Assembly (NCBI RefSeq): GCF_901709675.1
Contig: NC_051107.1
Coordinates: forward strand, 5,706,001 to 5,770,000
DNA from: Syngnathus acus
Lineage: Eukaryota > Chordata > Actinopteri > Syngnathiformes > Syngnathidae
DNA: 64,000 nucleotides
Direction: 5' to 3'
Each line of letters opens with the position of its first letter. The first letter of the stretch is position 1. The translations under genes were made by a program, and so were the position numbers. The notes under the pieces are model-generated. The model made no database searches and was not told where the DNA came from. It saw only the letters and a list, made by a program, of their open reading frames with translations. Below are positions 11,701 to 25,515 of the stretch, one piece after another.

Positions 11701-14700
11701 CACGTCGGCGGTCCAATCAAAACGCTGGGTTGGAAGCGGGCATTAATGTTTGCCTAACCGCTATTGTTAACTTGGCTGCGTATACGCTCGGGCAAATGAA
11801 TGGACGAGTGCGGCTTGTAGTTTTTTTTTTGTCCTTAACTCTGGTCCATGCAATTAGGCCCTTTCACAGCGCTAATGAGGGGCCGCCGCCACAAGTGTTT
11901 GGGTGTGAGCGGCCCAACGTGTGCACACACAAACTCTGTGTGTGTGCGTGTGAGGACGCACGCGACATTAAAAAAAAAAAAAAGACGAGACAAAAAACGA
12001 TATGACAGATTGTACCCGCATACGCTCTGTAAATACGACACACCCTGTGCACTCTCCAACGACAACTCCAAACACACACACACACGTATTAAGTGTACGT
12101 ACAGTGCAAACACGCACACACATGTCCCATAACGTTTGTTTTGAAGCATCCAGACTATTAATTTGCATGAAAGCAGACTGCTTGGCTCCGGGAACTATTT
12201 GTAATATTTTGGTGACCTGATTTCGGGTAAAGCCAACAGAATGCACCTCGCTCATTTAGAAACGCACGTTCTTCTAACCAAGGTGGGAAATGGCACCGAC
12301 TCACAGTCGTCAAAGTCGGAGCAGACGCGAGCGTCGGCGGGGATGCGCTTGGAGGGCTCCGCCATCTTGTAAAGCATGTTGAGGACTTTGCTCTTCCTTG
12401 CATCCACACTCGAGTGCTTCGCCTCCTCTACCGCAAACGCCACCGTCTGGGATCCAAGATCTGCATCAAAACCTGGATGCACAAAAAAAAAAAAATGCTA
12501 CACTGTTAAAAATGCATTCAGGACATTCCATCAATTTCAAGTTTTCATTGACAATTTCACATTTGCACATTTTTCACATCCGGCTTTTCAGTTGGGCATC
12601 CTCTCCTCGACATTCACGCGTCCTTGAAAGCTCTGCCGCCCCGATTGATGGCGCCGCGACTCATTTGGCGGCGGCGGCCATCCGGCACGCCGTCACGCTG
12701 GAATCGGGGGACGACAGGATTGAGCGATGTCGTTTGTACGCCGCGCCGAGCAAAGCATGCGGCCACGCAAACCTTTGAGAAAAAATGGCACGCTGGAAAC
12801 TAAGCTAGGGTCAAAAGGGCGCCCGTGTGGCTCACGCAGCGGGAGCAGGCCGGGGCGAGGCGCTGCGACTCGTTTTGGCCAGTTTGCGAAAAGGATGAGC
12901 GGCGGCGGGACAACGGGCGGCACCCGGGCTATTCAAGCCAGCGCCGTCGCCCCCTCCAAGAATGCGCCGATGATTATTCATGGCCTCTCAATCAGGCCTG
13001 ACAAGTGCCAATCAAAGGCGCCGGCAGCCATGTGGGCGGGGCTTCAACAACCACCGGAGGATTTGGGGGGGCGGCAGACAATGGCGGCACGGCAACGCTG
13101 TCAGTGTGTGGTCTCGCGCTTACGCCGCTAATCGGACAACTCAGATTAACGCTCTTTTGTGGACGGCCGCGATAACGTCTTGGTGGCTAGCAGCTGAATG
13201 CTAACCGGGGGGGGGCGTTTTGGGAGCACCCGAGGATTAGTCCACCTATGAATTCCTGATGAGCTCAAAGGTCGGATGGTGACGACGGCCGCAGCTGGTT
13301 CGAGACTCGGCCGAGTGGAAAATGAACCGCTTTGTTAGGCAGACGACCGCAAAATCAGATCTCGCGTCCTTGTCCTAGTCAGAAAGCGCATTTTGGAATC
13401 TTTGGGGATTTCAAGTATGGAAGGAAACTCCTTGCTGAAGAAGGTGGGCGGAGGGGGAGGGGGCACAGCTGACCTTTTTCCTTGGCTTGGACCATAGGGC
13501 ACGTAGACAGGCGAAGACGATACACGCCGAGGATTAGGCCGGCTTAAGTGTACCGGAGGAGAGTGATGGGCGATGAGCAACTCGCCCCGCCCACCGGCAG
13601 CCGGGAGAGCTTTCAGCGCATCGCACGCTTGATGAAAATGTGATGTGGGGGGGGAAAAAAAAATTAAAAGTGCTACGCTACCTTCTTCGGGCGAGGAGGA
13701 CCCCGATGGGAAGCCGTCAGATGACGGAGTCGCGCTTAGGAGGCATGACGAAGGAGACCTGGAAGCTCCCAGCGACCAATCCTGGAAGGACAAACACAGC
13801 AGATTGTGCAGACTTTAGCTTTTCATGATTGTCTCCACCTTTTTTTTGTCATTCTAATCATTTCCTTTGTGCTGAGTGCAAGTTATGATGACAAACAAGC
13901 GTGGGGTGGAATGTGGGATCATTTGTAATTGCGCAACATGTTGGGGGGTCACTCACCGACTCGTCAGCTTCCGGGACCTTCCAGAATGAGTCGGGACTCC
14001 CCGTGGGACCTGAAGATCACAGGAAGTCATTTGTGTGAGGTCGTGTCAGGCAGGCAGGTGTGTGTGTGTGTGTGTGTGTACATAAATGCTTGTCTCTGAC
14101 GCACGCCGACTTGTCTTTTGTAATGGCGTGTGTGCACAGATATGAGTGAGGCCGCACAGCGTGTGTATTCTGTTAGCAAATAGCGAGCGGCAAAGAGCAG
14201 CACCTGTCTGCGGGAGCCTGCCAGGTGCAAACATTGTTCTTAGGACGCAAAAGGAGGAGGGGGGGACAAGCTTATTGTCAACATTAGTCTAAATTGGAGA
14301 AGTCGCCGATTGTGGCATTTTTTTTTTTTTTTTTCCCCCGAGGTCACACTGCGACATCGCTCGTCGAGGGCATTTCCCACGACGTGTTGTAGAAATGCTA
14401 ACAGGTAGCTCAAAGTGTCATTCTCTTTGGGTTAGGATGAGATTTTCTCCCGGCTTTCTGATTGGCCGGAATGCTCGCCTTGGGGCTGGCAGCGCCGGCC
14501 GACGCCTCCGAAGGCACGCTGAACCCCGCCCGGCGTCTTTCTGGGCTTTTTACAAGCCCATAAAGGAGAGTTTATCTATCTGTGTCGGACTTTCCGCGGT
14601 TAATGATCGACGGCGGCGGTTTGATCTTTGTGAATATCTTTACGAATATCGGTTAAAGCTCGGGGAAGGGGAGGGCACACTTGAGACGCTGCCAATAAAG

Positions 14701-17700
14701 CCCACGCGCCCCTTCTGCTGAAAAAAAACCACACAGAAAATGCACACACCTGCAAACTGTCGAAAAAGTCTGGCTGAGATTGATGGCACTGACATCGAAT
14801 TTTCATAAAATGTTCTTTTTTTTGCATAACTTCAAATTACTGAAAACAAAAGAATCATTAATAACAATCGAAATAAGGATTTGAAAGATTTTTTAGGTTT
14901 TTCATCATACTAAAATAAATAGTATTCAAAACTAAATAATACAAATATGTAAAAATATATATGGTAAATGAGAACAAAAATAGTTAAAAAATAGAAACTG
15001 CAGTAAATCACAAACATGTATTTCATGCAAAACTGCAGAGCGTGAGGCTAAACCTTCTGAGGTGGCCGTGACATCGCAAACGTCGTCCTGCTCGCCTGGC
15101 GCCAGGTCAGGCGTGCCTTCTGGCGTGATGCGACGCTCCAGGAGCAGCAGGCGCACACGCGCCAGCGAGCCCGAATCCCCCGACGACAAACGGCGGCCTG
15201 CCGTCAATGCCGCACACACCGACGACGCTTTGCAAACAGACAAGTCGAAACGTATTTATTGATTTGAATTGAAAGGAAACATTCTCAGTCACCAAATTGA
15301 CATTCATTTTGAACCTTGGGCCGACTCGTCAAACTGGAATGGGAAACTACGCACGCACATCACACCCGATTAAATGCGGATCAGTGACAGTATGGCAGGG
15401 GGCCCATGCAAATCTGTCCCGACCCGCGTTGGACGGGTGCGGAGGTGGAATTCGTAGCCACCAAGTATGCGGGAAGGGAAGAGAAGGGGAGGGGAGAGAA
15501 AGTCCCCTGAGATATGGATTTGTTGTGTCATGGTGGCAACAAGCTTTGTGGACTTTGGGAGAGGAAATCCCGGGATAACGGACGGCCACACTTGCCGCCG
15601 CTTCATCATTAGCCAGAAAGTGGAATGAGAGGACACTCAGCAGAACCGCCCGCCCGCCCCCCAAGTGCTAATCTGGGGGCTAATCCCGCCGTTACCACCC
15701 ACTGTCCAGTCAAAAATGCAATTGAATCCAATTTGGAATCACACTAAAAAAAACATCGGGTAAATCGAAAAATTTAGTTTCCTCTTCTACTTCGTATTTT
15801 TGAGGGGAGGGGGAAGGTTTGCCCCCCCCCCCCCTGAGTTGATTGCTTGACACTATGGTTGCTGTGGCAGCGGCCCACCCTGATCCTTCCACCGCCTGGG
15901 GGTCAAAGGTCGGGTGGGTCAGACAGCGGTCGGGACAAGCGAGCGGGTTAACCACCTTGTCGGGGATTAGCCAGGAGGGAAGTCTTCATTCGGATACACG
16001 AGCTGGCTTGCTCGCCCCCGATGATCTGGAGGAAGGCGAGCGTGGCTAATTGACGCGGAATTAGCTCAATGGAATCAATTCAAAATGACATCACGGCATA
16101 ATGTCATCATGATCATCGGCGAGTTCCGTCGCCAGCAGACGCGCCCATTTGATGAACACTTTGGTTCAATTGTGCCATTAAAGTCTCGTCTTACCGCGCC
16201 GATCCCAATCTTCGCTGCCCCTCGAGTCGGCCGCTCGGTCCAGAGACGAGCGGGACGAAGGCGTCGAGGGGGCGACGGCGTCCGCTTCCTCAAACGGGTC
16301 GCAGTGAACGCCGCTGAGTTCTGAGTCCGGTGACTCCGTCGTCGAGCCGCAGCGACCTGCAACCACCAAAGATTAGCTGAATGTACATCGTGTGTGTTCA
16401 GCTAAACATGTTTTGGGTGAAAGAGCAGAGCTTCTCCCCCAAGGACGTCATCTAAGGTGTCGTTATCGCAGGGGAGATCTAGAGCGGGAAGCCTTCCGGG
16501 GTTTAGCGCAATCCGCCGTCCTTCAGGCACTCAAAGCTCTCGCTATCTGATCTCACTTTGCTCCCCAAACTCCATTTTGATGGAATTGAGCAGAATCTTG
16601 GTGCTGGTGGGGGCAATTGGATTGCTCTAATATTCCAAAGATGGCTTAGGACCACCATTTTTTTTTGCTGCTGAAATGAATGAAGCGGTGACACACGGCA
16701 AGTAGAGAACAGCGGGCGACGACGCAGACCCCCTCGACGCCCCTCACCCTGCTCGCACTCTGCCGGGACAAAAAGAGAGAGAAAGTCCCAACACAATTTG
16801 CACATTGTTTGCCTCCTTTCACCGAGTTCTGGAAGGAGTCAGATGTCAGGGGCCCGAGCCTTCAATTAGCAGTTTATCAAGAAATTTGACAAAAAAAAAT
16901 TTTTCGTGGAAAATGAAGACCATGTGAGGGTGAGCCCACCTTTCAAGGGGGAAATGGGAGGCAGCACGGGCCAGCGCCGGGGGTCCGCAGAGGGGGTTCT
17001 CCTGCTCGCTAAAATGGGACTCAGTGCAGAGACACCACGACGGGAGTCCAACGGTGGGACGGCATCTGTGGAGGAATTTCTGACACCTTCTAAGGTGTCC
17101 TCAGGCTTTTCCGAAGAACCATCAACATTAGGCAGTTCGGGCGGGACGGCATTAATCGGAACCAAGGCGTTCCGAGGAGTCGGTCGACGGTGGGATCGTT
17201 CGGGAAGGCCCGGTGATGCGGATGACGGCTGCCTCGGATCTCCTGCCAAATGAGACACAAAGTTCATATGATGGAAAGACAAAATGAGCAGAAAGGAGGC
17301 TAAAGCTAAAGCTAACCAGATGTGACGCTGCTGCGGCCGCCGGCCAAGCCGGTGCTCCGGCTGAATAGACCGGATGTCGGACGACCCAAGTCTGAAGAGA
17401 CCTCGGAACGCTTGGCCCCGCTCGGACTGAAGCAGAATTCCCCGTCGGGTTCTCCCGCTTCGGGTCCGTCTGCCGGCCGGCGTCCATCTTTGGGAACTTT
17501 GCTGTGTGGTCTCGCGATGGTGGATGACGGCGGAACGGGAGGTCGGCTCGCGACGGCATATCGGACGCCTTCACGCGCTCTCCCGTGGGTTTGGCCGTGG
17601 CCGGACCCTTCAAAGACAAAACGGCGGCAAACAGAAAGAAAAGCTTTTTGTTTCTTGCGCCGCTCGACTCATCTGTGGTTGACATGGCCGTTCCCAGTGG

Positions 17701-20700
17701 CCTCGAAGCGACAACGCTCGTTCCCCTGCTGGGCGAGCCAACAAAAGGCGGGAAAAGAAAAAACTCTGCGGGAGCAGCTGTCGCCATTCCCAAATTGACA
17801 ATAGCCAGCAGGAGTACGACCGGCGCAGGATTCGGATCGGCTGAAGAACCAAAACATTTGCCGTAATAGTGAGTGCTAGTTTGAACCGTTCATAATTGAA
17901 TCTGAAGCTCCACAATTTGAGCTGAGGTTTCCAAACCAAGTTCTTGTAGGCTTTTTTTTGCTTTCCAGCTCAAGCCTGAATTTGTTTTGTACTGTGAACT
18001 GTTTATCATTCCTTCCATCATTTTACGACTGATGCGCAACAATGAAGACTGAGGGACACCAGTTGAAATCTTCTTTCCTTTTCAAGGCCGCAGCACAAGT
18101 CCTGATGGCTCCGCCCCCTTTCCCTTTGGCCTTTCTCTCCTTTCCCCTTTTGCACACCGCCCAATTCTTTTCAGCGCTCTTTCTCTTTCTTGGCGGACCG
18201 CTGATTAGAGGGGTGTGTGTGTGTGTGTGAGCTGGGAGGGAGGGGCCGGGGGTGGCTGGACAATCTCCTGCTGTTTCCTCCACCATGAGGAGTCAGCGCA
18301 GGGGATAAAGAGAACACATTGCTGCACTGCTCCCCTTACAATGCGACGCCATTCCCATCTGTTGGGGCTGAGCGCGCGCGGGTAAATGACATGTGTCGGG
18401 GCGTACGAGGCACGCCGGCGGGCAATTGTGAGCCAGCCCGCCGCCATATGGCGGAAGAATGACTTTTTGGGCCGCTCGTGCCGAGATATGCGGCCCCCGT
18501 CGCGCTCCCCTTTCCCCGTACGCTGAGGTGAGGGCTCGACGACATTACTTCACATCAAAAGGAGCCGCCAAACTACCCCCGGCGTGTGGCTATTTTGTCC
18601 GCCAACAGGGCGGCGCTGTTTGCACTGAAGCAAATGCATTTCAAAGAGACGTAGTGGAGCATTTGAATTCGGCCTCACCTGGCGGCGGTCGGTAGGGGCG
18701 AGCGGCCGGCCGTATGCCTGCAGACGGAGGCTGAGCTGGCGGCTTGGAGCTCAGGAAACATGGAGGTCGGAGGCCTTGGCAGTCGGACTTCATGTGAGAC
18801 AAGAAGCGAGGACAAAGTGAGGAGGGACGCTGGGGACTCACACGGGCCTGCGGAGAAATACAAAAATATTTGTGAAATGGAAAATAAAAAACGATAGTCC
18901 GAATTGAATTTTTTAGCCACAAATATATGAAATATGAGCGAATTTCACATGCTTCCAATGCAAGTTGAAGGAGTTCAACTAAAACTAGGCAGCTCTGTCG
19001 CCCTCTTGTGGCCACCACACCCACTACAGCGTTTTGTTGAGTGCCACAGTAAACAAGATGGCCCCAAAAAGGTGAACAAACAGCCACAGTGACCTTTCCA
19101 GAGCAAATAAGAAGAAATGTGTTTGTCTTGGTTATAGGCGAGCCTCTCACCCTTTCCAGCAGAGTGATGGAGGGATGGATGAAAAAGGGTTAGGGGGGGG
19201 GGCACTGTCTGAGCCTCACACAGGGAGGATCAGCTTGGAAATCTCAAGCTCTCAGATGTGCGGCTTTAAAGATTTGCATTCTTGTGATGTACACGAGTGA
19301 GGCACAAGAGCAGGACGCCCCCCCCTTCATTACCTGTCACTCGAGGCTCTCAAAAGTGAAGGAGGGGGGCAGGTGTGGGCATGTCGCACGCCAACCTGAA
19401 GCTGCTTTTATGCTGCTTCCACGAACGCCGTCCAACTGGGTGACAAATGTCAACTTTTTTATCCAAGTGATTTCAAATCTAAATGACTAGTTCTTTTCTA
19501 TTTTTTTTGTGGGAACCAGATCAAATGGCCTTGATCCACCAGACCCGGGAAACGCGGCGACCTCCCGGCGCCCGGCAACCCACGCGCCGGCCGGCCCCGC
19601 CTAACCTCATTAGAGGCCATCTTGCAGCAGCGCCGGCGCGCCGTCCGAGCCCACGCAGGAAGCGCGTCCGGGCCGCGTGGCCTGCAGATGGACGCCGGGC
19701 CGGGCCTGGCCGGGCCGGGCCACCTTCCATGAGCCGATGCAGACGCGCTTCATTAGCCGGCGAGGACACAAGCGTGTCTGTGTCCACACGCACGCGTGCG
19801 TCTTGGCAAGAAAGCAGATTTGGGGCCTAACAAGGTTAAAGCCCCCAAAAGTGACTTTTTGCATCAGGGAGATTTGTGTTTCTGCGGGGCGTAATTAGCT
19901 TTGCCGCGGGGTTCGGGGGGGCCCGCGGCGCTGGATGAAGGCGAGGGGCGGTCGGGCGGGCGGGCGAACGGCGAGGCCCGACACTGGGCCGCATTGTGGC
20001 GGCCAGGACACAAATGTGATTATGGGCCGGTGTCAGAAGCCGGGCTCGCATGCAGCTTAGAAACTTTCTGCCTTGAGACAATGAGCTGGCTTTGCGGGAG
20101 CCCCCCGCCGGTGCCCCGGCACAAAAACACCACACAGATGCGGCTTAAGAGTCTCTTTGAGGCAGGATTGAGTCCATCAGGTTCCATTTGTCTCCGTCCT
20201 TGTGCTACATTTGTATTTCCATCATTCAAAATTACAAAATGAAAACAAAGACTCATTCTGATATTTTTGTCTAATTTTGGGGATATGTGACTTCCAATGA
20301 GGTGGATTTGGATTTCGCATCAAGTAGCTCTGAAATGGAATTGCCCAGTGAATATGCAAATCACGGCTAGGTCGCTTGCACTTTGAGTTTCCTGCCCGCA
20401 AGATGGCCGAGTGCCACTTTTGCCACCGACTTGTGGGCTTGTTTGGGCACCTGTGCATTCTGCCGCGTGGCCCCGGGCGACAAAGTCGCTTTTTTTTTTT
20501 ATTGCACAGCGGCGGCAGGCACGAGCGGCAAACACGCTCTCGTATGCTAATGAGGCCGGCGCGGGCCATTTACTCGTTTGTTTAGCCGGGACGAGACAGG
20601 AAGTCTGCGGTCGCCACGGCAACCCTAAATAGCGCTCGCGCCCAACAAAAGAGCGACAAGTGGGAGAGCTAGCTTGATACGCGCGTCGCACGCTACCATC

Positions 20701-20844
20701 TTGCGGCTTTCATTTCTCTGGCAACTTTCAAAATGTTGGTAATCATAAATGCTTGCGTGTGCGAGGACTCACAGTCCGGCAGGAGACGACGGGCCTTTCC
20801 CACAAGACGGCCTTGCTGACAAAAGACACAAAGACGACGGGCCC
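5737..20844 (-). CDS. C12orf42-like Ser/Pro-rich protein with EF-hand C-terminal region (both ends missing)
   Basis: Fifteen exons chain with every junction phase matching and give 693 residues: 20844-20773, 18847-18679, 17607-17317, 17242-16940, 16356-16195, 15197-15054, 14009-13957, 13781-13682, 12472-12305, 9161-9091, 9011-8901, 8693-8596, 6939-6870, 6052-5815 and 5765-5737. The first two contain VSKAVLWER and LCPRFLSHMK, resembling my recollection of human C12orf42; that gene lies next to ASCL1 in human, which supports the name. Residues 80-430 are Ser/Pro/Arg-rich and look disordered. Residues 490-548 read as an EF-hand: helix FSPEKLEEYKRAFEA, loop DSDGDGYISCVQ (513-524, Gln instead of Glu at loop position 12), then an exiting helix. 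Residues 549-684 are helical and hydrophobic (QLFLFLLDEH, DLLDFLAYLPLFMRIH). Start and stop exons were not found. The function is unknown. Two adjacent genes are possible, but unbroken phase argues for one. Confidence 0.68.
7689..7710. repeat. (TG)n microsatellite
   Basis: Eleven TG units in an intron of the C12orf42-like gene. Confidence 0.9.
9029..9060. repeat. Fragment of a dispersed repeat
   Basis: Read on the minus strand this shares the core AAAAGTATTGGG with the elements at 24208 and 26163. I recall similar GTGTCCCAATACTTTTG strings as common ends of non-autonomous DNA transposons in fishes. It lies inside an intron of the C12orf42-like gene. Confidence 0.45.
14058..14079. repeat. (GT)n microsatellite
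   Basis: About eleven GT units in an intron of the C12orf42-like gene. Confidence 0.9.
20610..20623. promoter_or_regulatory. RFX X-box-like inverted repeat
   Basis: GTCGCCACGGCAAC is a near-perfect X-box (consensus GTTGCC N0-3 GGCAAC) bound by RFX factors, regulators of ciliary genes. It lies about 150 bases into the intron after the first traced exon of the C12orf42-like gene. Confidence 0.35.
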
Positions 20845-23800
20845 CTGCAACAAACACAAAACAGACACAATGTTGCCGTTGATGGTTTTGATTAAGAGTT
20901 GCAGCACAGAACCAGTACAGTGATAGACCCCCCCCACACACACACATTGATGGAGTTCATTAATAAGCTCTCTGTCTTGATTAGCGCCACCACTTGATGG
21001 AGTCGTCCCACGCGGCAGACGTGTTTGGGCTCCATCTGCTCCCTCAGCGGGAGGGACAGCGGCCCGGCCGGGGGTCCGCCATGAGGAGCCCCGGTGTCCA
21101 GTCATCCATCACGGGCTGACTGCGGCGAAGCCCTCGGCACGGCTCGCTCCGCTTCAGGGTTCTTTTGTGGGGTGACACCGCAGGTGGGTGGAAGACAGGG
21201 GGCAGCGTTGAGATCTTTGCCCGGACGGCAGATGGCATTTTGCAGTCGCTGTCCACCTCCAGGTACTTCCTGTCCACGTGACTCACGTGGCGCTCCACGG
21301 CCTGATCGAATTACCCATTTGGAGCTCATCGGATGCTTTTTTGACTCCCGCGGCCATCTGCTCGGCCTCCTCGGGGAGCTCGCCTCTCCACTTGGGGATG
21401 TTTTATTAATTCGCCTGATTACTGCGCAGCTTGCCACTGGGGCCTATTAATAGGCATTTCATCAGGGTTTGATTAGCAGGCGCTGGAAGACAAAGCCGGC
21501 AGTCGACGCTTCGGTCCCCGGGGACTTCACACCGCAGCTTTGGCGGAAATTACGCCCTCGACGTCTTTACGATGAGATGCCGATCAAAAGGCAACACTCG
21601 CGGCCGTATATTCTTTATCCTCTGTGAAGAAATATTATTTCTGCTTACGAAGGGGTTTTGACCATCTCCATGCATGCAGTGTACTGCCCCCACATGGCCA
21701 AGGTATGCATCGCAGAAAGAACACATTGCCTGCAGCGTGAAGACAACAATACAGTGGCTGACCTCAGGACAAAAAAAACAAAATCCAAAAAAAGGCACAC
21801 CATGGGCAGGACCTCCGGCGCACAAAAGAAGGGAGGGCGAGCAGCTCAGCATGAGTGAGGTCAGCCGCAATCAAGCGCCGACGTGAGCATCCGAGCAATC
21901 CTCGGCAAATACCATTCAGGCGCCGGGTGTTGCTCTGCGTGCCGGTCGGGGTCCGGGTCCGGGTCAGGACGGCTGCAAGGACTCCGTGACCCTGAAATGA
22001 GCTCCGGGAGTCACTGATGCCCCCTGCTGGTGCAACAGAGCTCCTTTTAGGCTTCACAATCCTCCGGATCAATACGCCGACGATCGGCGTGATTTTCGGG
22101 GAGGCGGGGGTCTCCGAGGGAGGCCACAAAAGCCGAGCTGACAAAGAGTCGGGCCGGTGGCGCGCCGGTAGATAACCTACTTAACATTCATTAGTGTCAC
22201 AGAGGTGCACAGAGGGCGGGCTGGCTCCAATCTGAGCGATGGGCCCAGCCAGCCGGCATGGGCTTGCAAAAGTTGCTCCTTTCATCCACCAACCTTGTTG
22301 CTTTTGTCATGCTGCTCTTTGGATTCTGGCATTTGCAGCCAAGCAATTGCCAAATTGAATCCAAATCGCTCGAAAACGGCCGGCGCTGAAGGTTGTTGGA
22401 CTCACCCCGAGCGCCTCGGGCGGCCGGCTGACGACGGGACGCCTGAGCAAAAGCCGTCGAGGACGCCTCAAGTCGGCGTTTCCGGCAGCCGACAAAGACA
22501 TGTCGTCCCCAACTTAACACTGGACCTGCAAACTCTTCCGCCGTCAAAGTGTTTCTCAGCGGGAGGTGAAGCCTCCTCAAATAGCTCACACGTGTTAATT
22601 ATTACCACGCTTGGACTGCACCGCTTCCATTTGCCACATTTTGGTCCAAATGGTCATTTCCACATCGTCCCGCTCGAGGACAAGGCCGAGCTTGTTTGCG
22701 CACGGAGAATATACCGACGGCGATATAACGAGGCTTTTCCCGTGCCAAAGGCGAAAGGTGGCGAGACAAAGCAGGGGTCGTCTTGTGTCCTCCCGACAAA
22801 TGTCCCCGGCGCTTAATTACATTAAGGTCAGATAGTGGCGAGCTGTGTGCAAACAAGGCAGCCTATCAAGCACACAAATCGGCCGCTGGCCGTGTGTGTG
22901 CGCGTGCACGCAAAGCTTATTATGTAGAGTGCGTCTCAAAGTGGAGCTGCTTCATTTTCTGACGCGCAAAATCCAGTTAAACGGCACGCCGGTGTCGTAT
23001 TAACTGCGCCCGCGGAGCACTGAGGGCCTCGTTGCCACGACGACCACAACAAACACCCCCGCCGCCGCAGCACGCACGCGCGACTAAAGCTCTCTCCCAC
23101 CTCCGCCTCACATTTGCAAACGGCGAAGAAAAAAAAAAAGTTTTATTTAACTTCCCGACTTAAAGAAGCGAGAGTGCCGGGGGGAAAAAGTGCTCGGTGG
23201 GGGCGCCGCAGTGGATTGTGGGTAACGCAGGAGCCACAATGACCGTTGCTAAGGCGCCCCCCCAAAAATGTGGCCTTTTTTTGTCAAAATGTCATCAAAC
23301 AAGATATTCTATGCTGGAAATCCTTTTGAGCAAAAAAAAAAAAAAAAAAGTGGAGAGTTGAGTGGAGTTTGTCTATTTCTTGAATTAAATAAAATTTGAA
23401 TAGAAACTTAAAATCTAGTACTTGCAAAATTGTTCTAGTAAAATAAATGGAAGTGGATTTTTTCCCCCCAAGAACCTGTAAACTGAAAAATAAAATTGAA
23501 ATAAAAAAAGATATGTTCTAAAAATGAAAGATCATTTTTAGTGCATTTGTGTGCAGCTACAAAAAAAAGTTGAAAAAAAAACAATTTTTTAAAGCTCCCC
23601 CCTAAAAAAGGCAAACTCACCTTCTCAAAGAGGATCTTTTTCTTTAATCACCTGCAAAATAAAAACAAAACAGACTATAATAAAGGTTGACTGTTGTGTG
23701 GGTTTTGTTTGCACGACGAGTCAAAGAGCAACGCTGGCGTTTCTCTTCCCTAAAGACAAAGCCAGTGTGAAATAAACCCATCATCACACATCACGCACAC

Positions 23801-24207
23801 AAAAACAACCCGCCGGTCGCATTACGAGGGCTTTGGGGCCGCCGCGCACCGGGCGGCGCCCTTTGCCAGGCGCTGACCTGTGCCGGCTCCCCGTCCTGCC
23901 GCCCCCCGCCGTGCTCCCTTATTTCCTCATCTCATCAATCTGTCAGCTCAAGCCTTTGACACGCCGCCGCCATTTATTTGGGCCTGGCTCAATATGGTTC
24001 CAGCTTTTTAAGATTAGTCAGCTCGTCCAAGAGCTCTGGACCCCCCGGCTGGTGCCACGGGACCCCGGAAGGGGGCGCCCGGACGGGAGGGGCGTGGTCA
24101 AGCCCTGACAGCTATCAAGACAGGAATTTTTTGTGATCAGCTGCAAAAAAAATGATGTTTTCTTTTGCCAATTATAAAAAACAAGTGATATTACAGCATT
24201 TTAGTGA

Positions 24208-24290
24208 TGGACAAAAGTATTGGGCCATTCTATCTCCAGGAAGCAAAAGACATGGGGTAGTTGATTGTTTTGGGGATGGATGGAATGAAT
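24208..24290 (+). repeat. Dispersed repeat, longer copy
   Basis: Begins TGGACAAAAGTATTGGGCC and ends with TTGTTTTGGGGATGGATGG; both blocks recur 2 kb downstream at 26163-26210, where the roughly 35 bases between them are missing. The two copies are therefore related by an internal deletion. Probably a remnant of a non-autonomous DNA transposon; no ORF or terminal inverted repeat is visible. Confidence 0.6.
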
Positions 24291-25501
24291 GTGGCTGGAG
24301 GGGAGGGGGGCAATCAGGGGGGGGGATGTACTCAACTCACTCCAAAAGAGACTATTCAATGTATTTTCGAGTAAGGATGAAAGGACGACTCCAAACTATG
24401 CATGTCGCCTATTCAGCACTTTAAAAGAAGACAGCAAAAAAGAGAGACAAAGCTGGGGGGGGGGGGTTGGCTGCATAAATTTCATATACACTGCAGACAA
24501 AGTGATTGTCACCCTCCCCTTCCCCCCGACAAACTTCCAGAAAACACTTTCCCTGCTGAATGGCCACCTATTAGTGACTCCATTATGGCCGCGGGGCTTT
24601 TGAATGGCGCCTCACTGTGCGTCTTTATCACAGTGGGCCGTGAATGCAGCCTGGCCCCTCCTTCCACAAAGACCACACCACCAATCACGACCCCCCCACC
24701 TCTGTTGTGTGTTCCAGGTGTGCAGGGAAAATTATTTGCACCTCCAAATCTAAAGTATAGCCCTTTTTTTTGTTTTCCTACGGTATTATTTCGATATTTG
24801 AGCGCTCTTCTTTTTTTTAACCTTTTATGACGGGGAGTGTCACTTTATTTTAGTCCTACAGAAACAAAAAAAATTGATTGCAATATTCCGCTTTTCATTT
24901 CATCGCTTTTCAGCAAACTTCATAAGCCGACACATTTTTTTTTTCATTCAGTCTCTCTGCGGGGCCCGCTCCAAAATGTCCCGAGGCACGTTAGCTGATC
25001 TCCATAATACCAGCACTCCACCCCAAAAAAAAAAAAGTGAACCACTGCACAGCGCCTGCCCGCATTGTTGGCGGATTATTCGGGAGTTAGTCAGAAGAAA
25101 GAGACTATCCTGGGGAGGAGGGGCAAAAGTGGCGTCTTCTTTTTTCCAGCGAGAGGCCAAAAACACCTGCAAGAGAGGCCCGATTGTCGCTCTTGACTTT
25201 ATCTGCCGGCCTCAACGCCGCAATGTACAGTAGGCCCCTGAATGCAACACTTTCCATTCATCGGTGGCCCCTTTAAATAACCTGTCACGCTCTTTACAGC
25301 CGCACAAAAACTACTTTTGGGGCCTTTGAATGCGGCCTGGCACAAAGCGCGCAGTGAGTAAATATCAAGTGGAGTGTTGATACTTTGAGCCAGTCGGGCC
25401 CGACTTTATGATGAATATGGACGCATTGTGGGCCGGCCGCCGCGCTCACCTCGGCGGGGAACCATCTGCTCGCCGTCAATGCGTCACCTGCTCGGTGGCG
25501 C

Positions 25502-25515
25502 GTCGCCACGGCAAC
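25502..25515. promoter_or_regulatory. RFX X-box-like inverted repeat
   Basis: GTCGCCACGGCAAC, the identical 14-mer to the site at 20610, located 1.5 kb upstream of pah. Confidence 0.3.

Noticed and set aside
21044-21298. Possible first exon of the C12orf42-like gene (MERHVSHVDRK...)
   Set aside because: It starts with ATG and reads plausibly, but no donor gives the phase 0 end required by the exon at 20844, and the frame closes with a stop before 21040.
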